Notes: generated from the letters alone by a model not told the origin. DNA of 64,000 nt from Hydractinia symbiolongicarpus (GCF_029227915.1 NC_079878.1:34809501-34873500); one strand, 5' to 3'. Shown: positions 24,677-38,110, numbered from the stretch's first letter. Numbers and translations are program-made.

Positions 24677-26914
24677 CCAATTGTCTCCTTTATCACATTT
24701 ATCAGGTCACAGTCCAAAGTTAGTTCAATTAAGTCCCACAGTCAATCGTTTCACTGTTAAAAGCGATGCAACCTAGTAATATCAGATAAATATCGCTGAA
24801 TACATGTTGGTACGAATATGTGACCCAACCGTTGTAACTCAAACGGACTGACACCGTTAGAAAGTCAATGAAATGTAGTTTTTGAAACTGTCGCTACTTC
24901 TTCAGCGCGCGATAACGGCTAGGATAGGTCCCACAGTAAAAAATGACTTATTAATCTAAATTTTTAAATGAAGCGCTACCACAGCGCCCAGTGTAATCGC
25001 TGAGTTCCGGCAATAATGTCAAATTAAGAAGAATGTTATTTCTTGGAGTCCAATTTTCCCATTTATCACATTTACCAGGTCACAGTCCAAAGTTAGTTCA
25101 ATTAAGTGCCACAGTCAATCGTTTCACTGTTAAAAGCGATGGAACCTAGTATTATCAGATAAATATCGCTAAATACATGTTTGTACGAATATGTGACCCA
25201 ACCGTTGAAATTCAAACGGACTGACACCGTTAGAAAGTCAGTAAATGTAGTATTTGAAACTGGCTCTATTTCTTCAGCGCGCGCTAACGGCTAGGATTGG
25301 TCCTACATCAAAAAAATAACTTTTTTATCATAATTCTTAAATGAAGCGCTGCCACAGCGCCCAGTGTAATCGCTGAGTTTCGGCAATCATGTCAAATTAA
25401 GAAGAATGTTATTTCTTGGAGTCCAATTGTCTCCTTTATCACATTTATCAGGTCAAAGTCCAAAGTTAGTTCAATTAAATCCCACAGTCATCGCTTCATA
25501 TTTAAAAGCGATGCAACCTAGAAATATGAGAAAAATATAGCTAAATACATGTTGGTACGAATATGTGACCCAACCGTTGAAACTCAAACGGACTGTCACT
25601 GTTAGAAAGTCAGTGAAATGTAGTATTTGAAACTGTCTCTATTTTTTCAGCGCGCGCTAACGGCTAAGATTTGTCCCACACAATAAAAATGACTTTTTTA
25701 TCTTAATTCTTAAATGAAGCCCTACCACAGCGCCCAGTGTAATCGCTGAGTTCCAGCAATCACGTAAAATTAAGATGAATGTTATTTCTTGGAGTCCAAT
25801 TGTCTCCTTTATCACATTTATCAGGTCACAGTCCAAAGTTAGTTCAATTAAGTCCCACAGTCAATCGTTTCACTGTTAAAAGCGATGCAACCTAGTAATA
25901 TCAGATAAATATCGCTGAATACATGTTGGTACGAATATGTGACCCAACCGTTGTAACTCAAACGGACTGACACCGTTAGAAAGTCAATGAAATGTAGTTT
26001 TTGAAACTGTCGCTACTTCTTCAGCGCGCGATAACGGCTAGGATAGGTCCCACAGTAAAAAATGACTTATTAATCTAAATTTTTAAATGAAGCGCTACCA
26101 CAGCGCCCAGTGTAATCGCTGAGTTCCGGCAATAATGTCAAATTAAGAAGAATGTTATTTCTTGGAGTCCAATTTTCCCATTTATCACATTTACCAGGTC
26201 ACAGTCCAAAGTTAGTTCAATTAAGTGCCACAGTCAATCGTTTCACTGTTAAAAGCGATGGAACCTAGTATTATCAGATAAATATCGCTAAATACATGTT
26301 TGTACGAATATGTGACCCAACCGTTGAAATTCAAACGGACTGACACCGTTAGAAAGTCAGTAAATGTAGTATTTGAAACTGGCTCTATTTCTTCAGCGCG
26401 CGCTAACGGCTAGGATTGGTCCTACATCAAAAAAATAACTTTTTTATCATAATTCTTAAATGAAGCGCTGCCACAGCGCCCAGTGTAATCGCTGAGTTTC
26501 GGCAATCATGTCAAATTAAGAAGAATGTTATTTCTTGGAGTCCAATTGTCTCCTTTATCACATTTATCAGGTCAAAGTCCAAAGTTAGTTCAATTAAATC
26601 CCACAGTCATCGCTTCATATTTAAAAGCGATGCAACCTAGAAATATGAGAAAAATATAGCTAAATACATGTTGGTACGAATATGTGACCCAACCGTTGAA
26701 ACTCAAACGGACTGTCACTGTTAGAAAGTCAGTGAAATGTAGTATTTGAAACTGTCTCTATTTTTTCAGCGCGCGCTAACGGCTAAGATTTGTCCCACAC
26801 AATAAAAATGACTTTTTTATCTTAATTCTTAAATGAAGCCCTACCACAGCGCCCAGTGTAATCGCTGAGTTCCAGCAATCACGTAAAATTAAGATGAATG
26901 TTATTTCTTGGAGT
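24677..26914 (+). repeat. Tandem duplication, 1119 bp x 2 (three units)
   Basis: 24677-25795 and 25796-26914 read as identical. Unit starts: 24982 E, 25355 F, 25728 G/D, then 26101 E, 26474 F, 26847 G. The junction at 25796 joins a G-type start (AAGATGAATG) to a D-type end at GGAGTCCAATTG, creating the G/D hybrid at 25728. This is the same monomer phase as the 747-bp duplication junction. Confidence 0.93.
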
Positions 26915-27590
26915 CCAATTGTATCATTTGTTACATTTATCAGGTCACAGACCAGAGTTAGTTCAATTAACTCCCACAATCAATCGTTTCACTGTTAAAT
27001 GCGATGCAACATAGTAATATGAGAAAAATATCGCTAAATACATGTTGGTACGAATATCTGACCCAACCGTTGAAACTCAAACGGACTGACACCGTTAGAA
27101 AGTCAGTAAATGTAGTATTTGAAACTGGCTCTATTTCTTCTGCGCGCGCTAACAGCTACGATAGGTCCCACATTAAAAAAATTACTTTTTTATCTTAATT
27201 CTTAAATGAAGCGCTACCACAGCGTCCAGTGTAATCGCTGAGTTTCGGCAATCATGTAAAATTAAGAAGAATGTTATTTCTTGGAGTCAACTTGTCTCAC
27301 TTATCACATTTATAAGGTCACAATCCAAAATCAGTTCAATTTAATCCCAAAGTCAATCGTTTCACTGTTTAATGCGATGCAACCTAGTAATATGAGAAAA
27401 ATATCGCTAAATACATGTTTGTACGAATATGTGACCCAACCATTGAAACTTAAACGGACTGACACCGTTAGAAAGTCAGTAAATGCAGTTTTTGAAACTG
27501 GCTCTATTTCTTCTGCGCGCTAACGGCTAGGATTTGTACCACATTAAAAAAATGACTTTTTTATCTTAATTCTTAAATGAAGCGCTACCA

Positions 27591-29082
27591 CAGCGCCCAG
27601 TGTAATCGCTGAGTTTCGGCAATCATCTCAAATTATGAAGAATGTTATTTCTTGGAGTCCAATTGTCTCCTTTATCACATTTATCAGGTCACAGTCCAAA
27701 GTTAGTTCAATTAAGTCCCACAGTCAATCGTTTCACTGTTAAAAGCGATGCAACCTAGTAATATCAGATAAATATCGCTGAATACATGTTGGTACGAATA
27801 TGTGACCCAACCGTTGTAACTCAAACGGACTGACACCGTTAGAAAGTCAATGAAATGTAGTTTGTGAAACTGTCGCTACTTCTTCAGCGCGCGATAACGG
27901 CTAGGATAGGTCCCACAGTAAAAAATGACTTATTAATCTAAATTTTTAAATGAAGCGCTACCACAGCGCCCAGTGTAATCGCTGAGTTCCGGCAATAATG
28001 TCAAATTAAGAAGAATGTTATTTCTTGGAGTCCAATTTTCCCATTTATCACATTTACCAGGTCACAGTCCAAAGTTAGTTCAATTAAGTGCCACAGTCAA
28101 TCGTTTCACTGTTAAAAGCGATGGAACCTAGTATTATCAGATAAATATCGCTAAATACATGTTTGTACGAATATGTGACCCAACCGTTGAAATTCAAACG
28201 GACTGACACCGTTAGAAAGTCAGTAAATGTAGTATTTGAAACTGGCTCTATTTCTTCTGCGCGCGCTAACGGCTAGGATTGGTCCTACATCAAAAAAATA
28301 ACTTTTTTATCATAATTCTTAAATGAAGCGCTGCCACAGCGCCCAGTGTAATCGCTGAGTTTCGGCAATCATGTCAAATTAAGAAGAATGTTATTTCTTG
28401 GAGTCCAATTGTCTCCTTTATCACATTTATCAGGTCAAAGTCCAAAGTTAGTTCAATTAAATCCCACAGTCATCGCTTCATATTTAAAAGCGATGCAACC
28501 TAGAAATATGAGAAAAATATTGCTAAATACATGTTGGTTCGAATACGTGACCCAACCGTTGAAACTCAAACGGACTGTCACTGTTAGAAAGTCAGTGAAA
28601 TGTAGTATTTGAAACTGTCTCTATTTTTTCAGCGCGCGCTAACGGCTAAGATTTGTCCCACACAATAAAAATGACTTTTTTATCTTAATTCTTAAATGAA
28701 GCCCTACCACAGCGCCCAGTGTAATCGCTGAGTTCCAGCAATCACGTAAAATTAAGATGAATGTTATTTCTTGGAGTCCAATTGTATCATTTGTTACATT
28801 TATCAGGTCACAGACCAGAGTTAGTTCAATTAACTCCCACAGTCAATCGTTTTACTGTTAAATGCGATGCAACATAGTAATATGAGAAAAATATCGCTAA
28901 ATACATGTTGGTACGAATATCTGACCCAACCGTTGAAACTCAAACGGACTGACACCGTTAGAAAGTCAGTAAATGTAGTATTTGAAACTGGCTCTATTTC
29001 TTCTGCTCGCGCTAACAGCTACGATAGGTCCCACATTAAAAAAATTACTTTTTTATCTTAATTCTTAAATGAAGCGCTACCA
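27591..29082 (+). repeat. D-E-F-G cassette, copy 5
   Basis: Starts 27591 D, 27964 E, 28337 F, 28710 G. This is the 4847-bp-offset duplicate of copy 4 and shares its GGTTCGAATAC variant at 28536-28546, but has the usual TCGCTAAATAC, GTCCCACAC and TTTGTTACATTT. Confidence 0.9.
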
Positions 29083-30575
29083 CAGCGTCCAGTGTAATCG
29101 CTGAGTTTCGGCAATCATGTAAAATTAAGAAGAATGTTATTTCTTGGAGTCAACTTGTCTCACTTATCACATTTATAAGGTCACAATCCAAAATCAGTTC
29201 AATTTAATCCCACAGTCAATCGTTTCACTGTTTAATGCGATGCAACCTAGTAATATGAGAAAAATATCGCTAAATACATGTTGGTACGAATATGTGACCC
29301 AACCGTTGAAACTCAAACGGACTGACACCGTTAGAAAGTCAGTAAATGTAGTATTTGAAACTGGCTCTATTTCTTCTGCGCGCGCTAACGGCTAGGATTG
29401 GTCCTACATTAAAAAAATAACTTTTTTATCATAATTCTTAAATGAATCGCTGCCACAGCGCCCAGTGTAATCGCTGAGTTTCGGAAATCATGTCAAATTA
29501 AGAAGAATGTTATTTCTTGGAGTCCAATTGTCTCCTTTATCACATTTATCATGTCAAAGTCCAAAGTTAGTTCAATTAAATCCCACAGTCAATCGCTTCA
29601 TATTTAAAAGCGATGCAACCTAGAAATATGTGAAAAATATTGCTAATTACATGTTGGTACGAATACGTGACCCAACCGTTGAAAATCAAACGGACTGACA
29701 CCGTTAGAAAGTCAATGAAATATAGTTTTTTAAACTGTCGCTATTTTTTCAACGCGCGATAATGGCTAGGATAGGTCCCACAGTAAAAAATGACTTATTA
29801 ATCCAAATTTTTAAATGAAGCGCTACCACAGCGCCCAGTGTAATCGCTGAGTTCCGGCAATAACGTCAAATTAAGAAGAATGGTATTTCTTGGAGTCCAA
29901 TTTTCCCATTTATCACATTTACCAGGTCACAGTCCAAAGTTAGTTCAATTAAGTGCCACAGTCAATTGTTTCACAGTTAAAAGCGATGCAACCTAGTATT
30001 ATCAGATAAATATCACTAAATACATGTTTGTACGAATATGTGACCCAACCGTTGAAATTCAAACGGACTGACACCGTTAGAAAGTCAGTAAATGTAGTAT
30101 TTGAAACTGGCTCTATTTCTTCCGCGCGCGCTAACGGCTAGGATTGGTCCTACATTAAAAAAATAACTTTTTTATCATAATTCTTAAATGAAGCGCTGCC
30201 ACAGCGCCCAGTGTAATCGCTGAGTTTCGGCAATCATGTTAAATTAAGAAGAATGTTATTTCTTGGAGTCAACTTGTCTCACTTATCACATTTATAAGGT
30301 CACAATCCAAAATCAGTTCAATTTAGTCCCACAGTCAATCGTTTCACTGTTTAATGCGATGCAACCTAGTAATATGAGAAAAATATTGCTAAATACATGT
30401 TGGTACGAATACGTGACCCAACCGTTGAAACTCAAACGGACTGACACCGTTAGAAAGTCAGTGAAATGTAGTATTTGAAACTGTCTCTATTTCTTCAGCG
30501 CGCACTAACGGCTAGCATTGGTCCCACATTAAAAAAATGACTTTTTTAAATTAATTCTTAAATGAAGCGCTACCA
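29083..30575 (+). repeat. H-I-J-K/I units, copy of 8999-10474 region
   Basis: Unit starts: 29083 H, 29456 I, 29829 J, 30202 K/I. Collinear with 8999-10474 at offset 20084, sharing rare variants (TATGTGAAAAAT, TTTCACAGTT, CTTCCGCGCG). The K unit here ends like I and lacks the 14-bp deletion of the unit at 10118, so that deletion arose after the two copies separated or was lost by exchange. Confidence 0.85.
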
Positions 30576-33500
30576 CAGCGCCCAGTGTAATCGCTGAGTT
30601 CCGGCAGTAATGTCCAATCAAGAAGAATGTTATTTCTTGGAGTCCAATTTTCCCATTTATCACATTTACCAGGACACAGTCCAAAGTTAGTTCAATTAAG
30701 TCCAACAGTCAATCGTTTCACTGTTAAAAGCGATGCAACCTAGTAATATCAGATAAATATCGCTAAATACATGTTGGTGCGAATATGTGACCCAACCGTT
30801 GTAACTCAAACGGACTGACACCGTTAGAAAGTCAATAAAATGCAGTTTTTTAAACTGTCGCTATTTTTTCAGCGCGCGATAACGGCTAGGATTGGTCCCG
30901 CAGTAAAAAATGACTTATTAATCTAAATTTTTAAATGAAGGGCTACCACAGCGCCCAGTGTAATCGCCGAGTTCCGGCAATCATGTCAAATGAAGAAGAA
31001 TGTTATTTCTTAGAGTCCAATTTTCTCATTTTTCACATTTGTCATGTCACAGTACAAAGTTAGTTCAATTAAGTCCCACATTCAATCGTTTCACTGTTAA
31101 AAGCGATGCAACCTAATAATATGAGAAAAATATCGCTAAATACATGTTGGTACGCATATGTGACCCAACTGTTGAAACTCAAACGGACTGATACCGTTAG
31201 AAAGTCTGGGAAATGTAGCTTGTGAAACTGTCGCTATTTCTTCAGCGCTCGATAACGGATAGGATTGGTCCCACAGTAAAGAATGATTCATTCATTTAAA
31301 TATTTAAATGAAGCGCTACCACAGCGCCCAGTGTAATCGCTGAGTTCCGGCAATCACGTCAAATTAAGAAGAATGTTATTTCTTGGAGTCCAATTGTCTT
31401 ATTTATCACATTTATCAGGTCACAGTCCAAAGTTAGTTCAATTAAATCCCACAGTCAATCGTTTCATTGTTAAAAGCGATGCAACCTAGTAATATCAGAA
31501 AGACATCGCTAAATACATGTTGGTACGAATATGTGACCCAACCGTTGAAACTCAAACGGACTGACACCGTTAGAAAGTCAGTGAAATGTAGCTTGTGAAA
31601 CTGTCGCTATTTATTCAGCGCGCGATAACGGATAGTATTGGTCCCACAGTAAAGAATGATTTATTTATCTAAATATTTAAATGATGCGCTACCACAGCGC
31701 CCAGTGTAATCGCTGAGTTCCGGCAATCACGTCCAATCAAGAAGAATGTTATTTCTTGGAGTCCAATTTTCCAATTTATCACATTTACCAGGTCACAGTC
31801 CAAAGTTTGTTCAATTAAGTCCAACAGTCAATCGTTTCACTGTTAAAAGCGATGCAACCTAGTAATATCAGATAAATATCGCTAAATACATGTTGGTGCG
31901 AATATGTGACCCAACCGTTGTAACTCAAACGGACTGACACCATTAGAAAGTCAATAAAATGCAGTTTTTTAAACTGTCGCTATTTCTTCAGCGCGCGATA
32001 ACGGATAGTATTGGTCCCACAGTAAAGAATGATTTATTTATCTAAATATTTAAATGAAGCGCTACCACAGCGCCCAGTGTAATCGCTGAGTTCCGGCAAT
32101 AACGTCAAATTAAGAAGAATGTTATTTCTTGGAGTCCAATTGTCTCCTTTATCACACTCATCAGGTCACAGTTCCAATTTAGTTCAATTAAGTCCCACAG
32201 TCAATCGTTTCACTGTAAAATGCGATGCAACCTAGTAATATGAGAAGAATATCGCTAAATACATGTTGATACGAATATGTGACCCAACCGTTGAAACTCA
32301 AACGGACTGACACCGTTAGAAAGTCAGTAAATGTAGTAATTGAAACTGGCTCTATTTCTTCTGCGCGCGCTAACGGCTAGGATTGGTCCTACAATAAAAA
32401 AATGACTTTTTTATCTTAATTCTTAAATAAAGCGCTGCCACAGCGCCCACTGTATTTGCTGAGTTTCGGCAATCATGTCAAATTAAGAGGAATGTTATTT
32501 CTTGGAGTCCAATTGTCTCCTTTGTCACATTTATCAGGTCAAAGTCCAAAGTTAGTTCAACTAAGTCTCACAGTCAATCGTTTCACTGTTACAAGCGATG
32601 CAACCTAGTAATATCAGAAAAACATCGCTAAATATATGTTGGTACGAATATGTGACCCAACCGTTGTAACTCAAACGGACTGACACCGTTAGAAAGTCAA
32701 TGAAATGTAGTTTTTGAAACTGTTGCTATTTCTTCAGCGCGCGATAACGGCTAGGATAGGTCCCACAGTAAAAAAAGACTTATTAATCTAAATTTTTAAA
32801 TGAAGCGCTACCACAGCGCCCAGTGTAATCGCTGAGTTCCGGCAATAATGTCAAATTAAGAAGAATGTTATTTCTTGGTGTCTAATTTTCACATTTATCA
32901 CATTTACCAAGTCACAGTCCAAAGTAAGTTCAATTAACTGCCACAGTCAATCGTTTCATATTTAAAAGCGGTGCAACCTAGTGATATCAGAGAAATATCG
33001 CTAAATACATGTTGGTACGAATATGTGACCCTACCGTTGAAATTCAAACGGACTGACACCGTTAGAAAGTCAATGAAATGTACTTCTTGAAACTGTCGCT
33101 ATTTCTTCAGCGCGCGATGACGGCTAGGATAGGTCCCACATTAAAAAAATGACTTTTTTATCTTAATTCTTAAATGAAGCGTTACCACAGCGCCCAGTGA
33201 AATCGCTGAGTTTGGGCAATCATGTCAAATTAAGAAGAATGATATTTCTTGGAGTCAACTTGTCTCACTTATAACCTTTATAAGGTCACAATCCAAAATC
33301 AGTTCAATTTAGTCCCACAGTCAATCGTTTCACTGTTAAAAGCAATGCAACCTAGTAAAATCAGATAAATATCGCTAAATACATGTTGGTACGAATATGT
33401 GACCCAACCGTTGTAACTCAAACGGACTGACACCGTTAGAAAGTCAATGAAATGTAGTTTTTGAAACTGTTGCTATTTCTTCAGCGCGCGATAACGGCTA

Positions 33501-35847
33501 GGATAGGTCCCACAGTAAAAAATGACTTATTAATCTAAATTTTTAAATGAAGCGCTACCACAGCGCCCAGTGTAATCGCTGAGTTCCGGCAGTAATGTCC
33601 AATCAAGAAGAATGTTATTTCTTGGAGTCCAATTTTCCCATTTATCACATTTACCAGGTCACAGTCCAAAGTTAGTTCAATTAAGTCCAACAGTCAATCG
33701 TTTCACTGTTAAAAGCGATGCAACCTAGTAATATCAGATAAATATCGCTAAATACATGTTGGTGCGAATATGTGACCCAACCGTTGTAACTCAAACGGAC
33801 TGACACCGTTAGAAAGTCAATAAAATGCAGTTTTTTAAACTGTCGCTATTTTTTCAGCGCGCGATAACGGCTAGGATTGGTCCCGCAGTAAAAAATGACT
33901 TATTAATCTAAATTTTTAAATCAAGCGCTACCACAGCGCCCAGTGCAATCGCTGAGTTCCGACAATCATGTCAAATGAAGAAGAATGTTATTTCTTAGAG
34001 TCCAATTTTCTCATTTTTCACATTTGTCATGTCACAGTACAAAGTTAGTTCAATTAAGTCCCACATTCAATCGTTTCACTGTTAAAAGCGATGCAACCTA
34101 ATAATATGAGAAAAATATCGCTAAATACATGTTGGTACGAATATGTGACCCAACCGTTGAAACACAAACGGACTGATACCGTTAGAAAGTCTGTGAAATG
34201 TAGCTTGTGAAACTGTCGCTATTTCTTCAGCGCGCGATAACGGATAGTATTGGTCCCACAGTAAAGAATGATTTATTTATCTAAATATTTAAATGAAGCG
34301 CTACCACAGCGCCCAGTGTAATCGCTGAGTTCCGGCAATCACGTCCAATCAAAAAGAATGTTATTTCTTGGAGTCCAATTTTCCAATTTATCACATTTAC
34401 CAGGTCACAGTCCAAAGTTTGTTCAATTAAGTCCAACAGTCAATCGTTTCACTGTTAAAAGCGATGCAACCTAGTAATATCAGATAAATATCGCTAAATA
34501 CATGTTGGTGCGAATATGTGACCCAACCGTTGTAACTCAAACGGACTGACACCGTTAGAAAGTCAATAAAATGCAGTTTTTTAAACTGTCGCTATTTCTT
34601 CAGCGCGCGATAACGGATAGTATTGGTCCCACAGTAAAGAATGATTTACTTATCTAAATATTTAAATGAAGCGCTACCACAGCGCCCAGTGTAATCGCTG
34701 AGTTCCGGCAATCACGTCCAATTAAGAAGAATGTTATTTCTTGGAGTCCAATTGTCTCCTTTGTCACATTTATCAGGTCAAAGTCCAAAGTTAGTTCAAC
34801 TAAGTCTCACAGTCAATCGTTTCACTGTTAAAAGCGATGCAACCTAGTAATATCAGAAAAACATCGCTAAATACATGTTGGTACGAATATGTGACCCAAC
34901 CGTTGTAACTCAAACGGACTGACACCGTTAGAAAGTCAATGAAATGTAGCTTTTGAAACTGTTGCTATTTCTTCAGCGCGCGATAACAGCTAGGATAGGT
35001 CCCACAGTAAAAAAAGACTTATTAATCTAAATTTTTAAATGAAGCGCTACCACAGCGTCCAGTGTAATCGCTGAGTTCCGGCAATAATGTCAAATTAAGA
35101 AGAATGTTATTTCTTGGTGTCTAATTTTCACATTTATCACATTTACCAAGTCACAGTCCAAAGTAAGTTCAATTAACTGCCACAGTCAATCGTTTCACTG
35201 TTAAAGGCGATGCAACCTAGTATTATCAGATAAATATCGCTAAATACATGTTGGTACGAATATGTGACCCAACCGTTAAAATTCAAACGGACTGACACCG
35301 CTAGAAAGTCAATGAATTGTACTTTTTGAAACTGTCGCTATTTCTTCAGCGCGCGATAACGGCTAGGATAGATCCCACATTAAAAAAATGACTTTTTTAT
35401 CTTAATTCTTAAATGAAGCGTTACCACAGCGCCCAGTGAAATCGCTGAGTTTGGGCAATCATGTCAAATTAAGAAGAATGATATTTCTTGGAGTCAACTT
35501 GTCTCACTTATAACCTTTATAAGGTCACAATCCAAAATCAGTTCAATTTAGTCCCACAGTCAATCGTTTCACTGTTAAATGCGATGCAACCTAGTAATAT
35601 GAGAAAAATATCGCTAAATACATGTTGGTACGAATATGTGACCCAACCGTTGTAACTCAAACGGACTGACACCGTTAGAAAGTCATGAAATGCATTTTTA
35701 GAAACTGTCGCTATTTCTTCAGCGCGCAATAACGGCTAGGATTGGTCCCACAGTATATAATGACTTATTAATCTAAATTTTTAAATGAAGCGCTACCACA
35801 GCGCACAGCGTAATCGCTGAGTTCCGGCAATCACGTCAAATTAAGAT
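30576..35847 (+). repeat. Domain II: mosaic of partial duplications
   Basis: Unit starts: 30576, 30949, 31322, 31695, 32068, 32441, 32814, 33188, 33561, 33934, 34307, 34680, 35053, 35427, 35799. Three overlapping correspondences are visible: about 30560-31254 with 33545-34239 (offset 2985), 31617-32099 with 34229-34711 (2612), and 32511-33330 with 34750-35570 (2239). The offsets differ by whole units, so copies lost or gained single monomers. Marks of this domain are GTCCAATCAAG, AAATGAAGAAG, TTGGTGTCTAATTTTC and GATTTATTTATC. Everything here is satellite. Confidence 0.87.
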
Positions 35848-38110
35848 GAATGTTATTTCTTGGAGTCCAATTGTCTGATTTGTCACATTTATCAGGTCAC
35901 AGACCAAAGTTAGTTCAATTGAGTCTCACAGTCAATCGCTTCATAGTTAAAAGCGATGCAACCTAGTAATATCAAAGAATGTCGCTAAGTACACGTTGGT
36001 ACGAATATGTGACCCAACCGTTGAAACTCAAACAGACTAACACCGTTAGAAAGTCAGTGAAATGTAGTATTTGAAACTGTCTCTATTTCTTCAGCGCGCG
36101 CTAACGCCTAGGATTTGTCCCACACAATAAAAATGACTTTTTTATCTTAATTCTTAAATGAAGCGCTACCACAGCGCACAGCGTAATCGCTGAGTTCCGG
36201 CAATCACGTCAAATTAAGATGAATGTTATTTCTTGGAGTCCAATTGTCTGATTTGTCACATTTATCAGGTCACAGTCCAAAGTTAGTTCAACTAAGTCCC
36301 ACAGTCAATCGTTTCATTGTTAAAAGCGATACAACCTAGTACTATCAGAAAAACATCGCTAAATACATGTTGGTACGAATATGTGACACAACCGTTGAAA
36401 TTCAAACGGACTGACACCGTTAGAAAATCAGTGAAATGTAGTATTTGAAACTGTCTCTATTTCTTCAGCGCGCCCTAACGGCTAGGATTGGTCCCACAGT
36501 AAAGAATGATTTATTTATATAAATATTTAAATGAAGCGCTACCACAGCGCCCAGTGTAAACGCTGAGTTCTGGCAATCACATCAAATTAAGAAGAATGTT
36601 ATTTCCTGGAGTCCTGTTTTCTCATATATCACCTTCATCAGGTCACAGTCCAAAGTTAGTTCAATTAAGTCCCACAGTCAATCGCTTCATAGTTAAAAGC
36701 GATGCAACCTAGTAATATCAGAAAAATATCGCTAAATACATGTTGGTACGAATATGTGACCCAACCGTTGTAACTCAAACGGACTGACACCGTTAGAAAG
36801 TCATGAAATGCATTTTTTGAAACTGTCGCTATTTCTTCAGCGCGCAATAACGGCTAGGATTGGTCCCACAGTATATAATGACTTATTAATCTAAATTTTT
36901 AAATGAAGCGCTACCACAGCGCCCAGTGTAATCGCTGAGTTTCGGCAATAATGTCAAATTAAGAAGAATGTTATTTCTTGGAGTCCAATTGTCTGATTTG
37001 TCACATTTATCAGGTCACAGACCAAAGTTAGTTCAATTGAGTCTCACAGTCAATCGCTTCATAGTTAAAAGCGATGCAACCTAGTAATATCAAAGAATGT
37101 CGCTAAGTACACGTTGGTACGAATATGTGACCCAACCGTTGAAACTCAAACAGACTAACACCGTTAGAAAGTCAGTGAAATGTAGTATTTGAAACTGTCT
37201 CTATTTCTTCAGCGCGCGCTAACGCCTAGGATTTGTCCCACACAATAAAAATGACTTTTTTATCTTAATTCTTAAATGAAGCGCTACCACAGCGCACAGC
37301 GTAATCGCTGAGTTCCGTCAATCACGTCAAATTAAGATGAATGTTATTTCTTGGAGTCCAATTGTCTGATTTGTCACATTTATCAGGTCACAGTCCAAAG
37401 TTAGTTCAACTAAGTCCCACAGTCAATCGTTTCATTGTTAAAAGCGATACAACCTAGTACTATCAGAAAAACATCGCTAAATACATGTTGGTACGAATAT
37501 GTGACACAACCGTTGAAATTCAAACGGACTGACACCGTTAGAAAGTCAGTGAAATGTAGTATTTGAAACTGTCTCTATTTCTTCAGCGCGCCCTAACGGC
37601 TAGGATTGGTCCCACAGTAAAGAATGATTTATTTATATAAATATTTAAATGAAGCGCTACCACAGCGCCCAGTGTAAACGCTGAGTTCTGGCAATCACAT
37701 CAAATTAAGAAGAATGTTATTTCCTGGAGTCCTGTTTTCTCATATATCACCTTCATCAGGTCACAGTCCAAAGTTAGTTCAATTAAGTCCCACAGTCAAT
37801 CGCTTCATAGTTAAAAGCGATGCAACCTAGTAATATCAGAAAAATATCGCTAAATACATGTTGGTACGAATATGTGACCCAACCGTTGTAACTCAAACGG
37901 ACTGACACCGTTAGAAAGTCATGAAATGCATTTTTTGAAACTGTCGCTATTTCTTCAGCGCGCAATAACGGCTAGGATTGGTCCCACAGTATATAATGAC
38001 TTATTAATCTAAATTTTTAAATGAAGCGCTACCACAGCGCCCAGTGTAATCGCTGAGTTTCGGCAATAATGTCAAATTAAGAAGAATGTTATTTCTTGGA
38101 GTCCAATTGT
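35848..38110 (+). repeat. Three-unit higher-order repeat, 1118 bp x 2
   Basis: Copy 1 is 35848-36965 and copy 2 is 36966-38083; similarity continues to about 38110, where GTCTGATTTG changes to GTCTCCTTTATC. Unit starts: 35799, 36172, 36545, then 36917, 37290, 37663, then 38035. Differences seen are few (36427 A against 37545 G; GGCAATC against GTCAATC near 37318). The exchange falls in the AAGAATGTTATTTCTTGGAG segment. Units carry TTTCCTGGAGTCC and, at 35754, 36872 and 37990, the TATATAA linker variant. Confidence 0.92.

Larger units (their letters stand above)
20949..29549 (+). repeat. Duplication of ~3.75 kb at offset 4847 (13 units)
   Basis: 20949-24702 corresponds to 25796-29549. I counted about seven differences by eye, or about 99.8% identity. 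Unit starts in the first copy: 21254, 21627, 22000, 22373, 22744, 23117, 23490, 23863, 24236, 24609; in the second: 26101, 26474, 26847, 27220, 27591, 27964, 28337, 28710, 29083, 29456. The right boundary is clear: TTTATCAGGTCACAG at 24690s against TTTATCATGTCAAAG at 29540s. The first copy overlaps the 2980-bp duplication and the intervening stretch contains the 1119-bp duplication, so at least three rounds are nested here. Confidence 0.9.
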
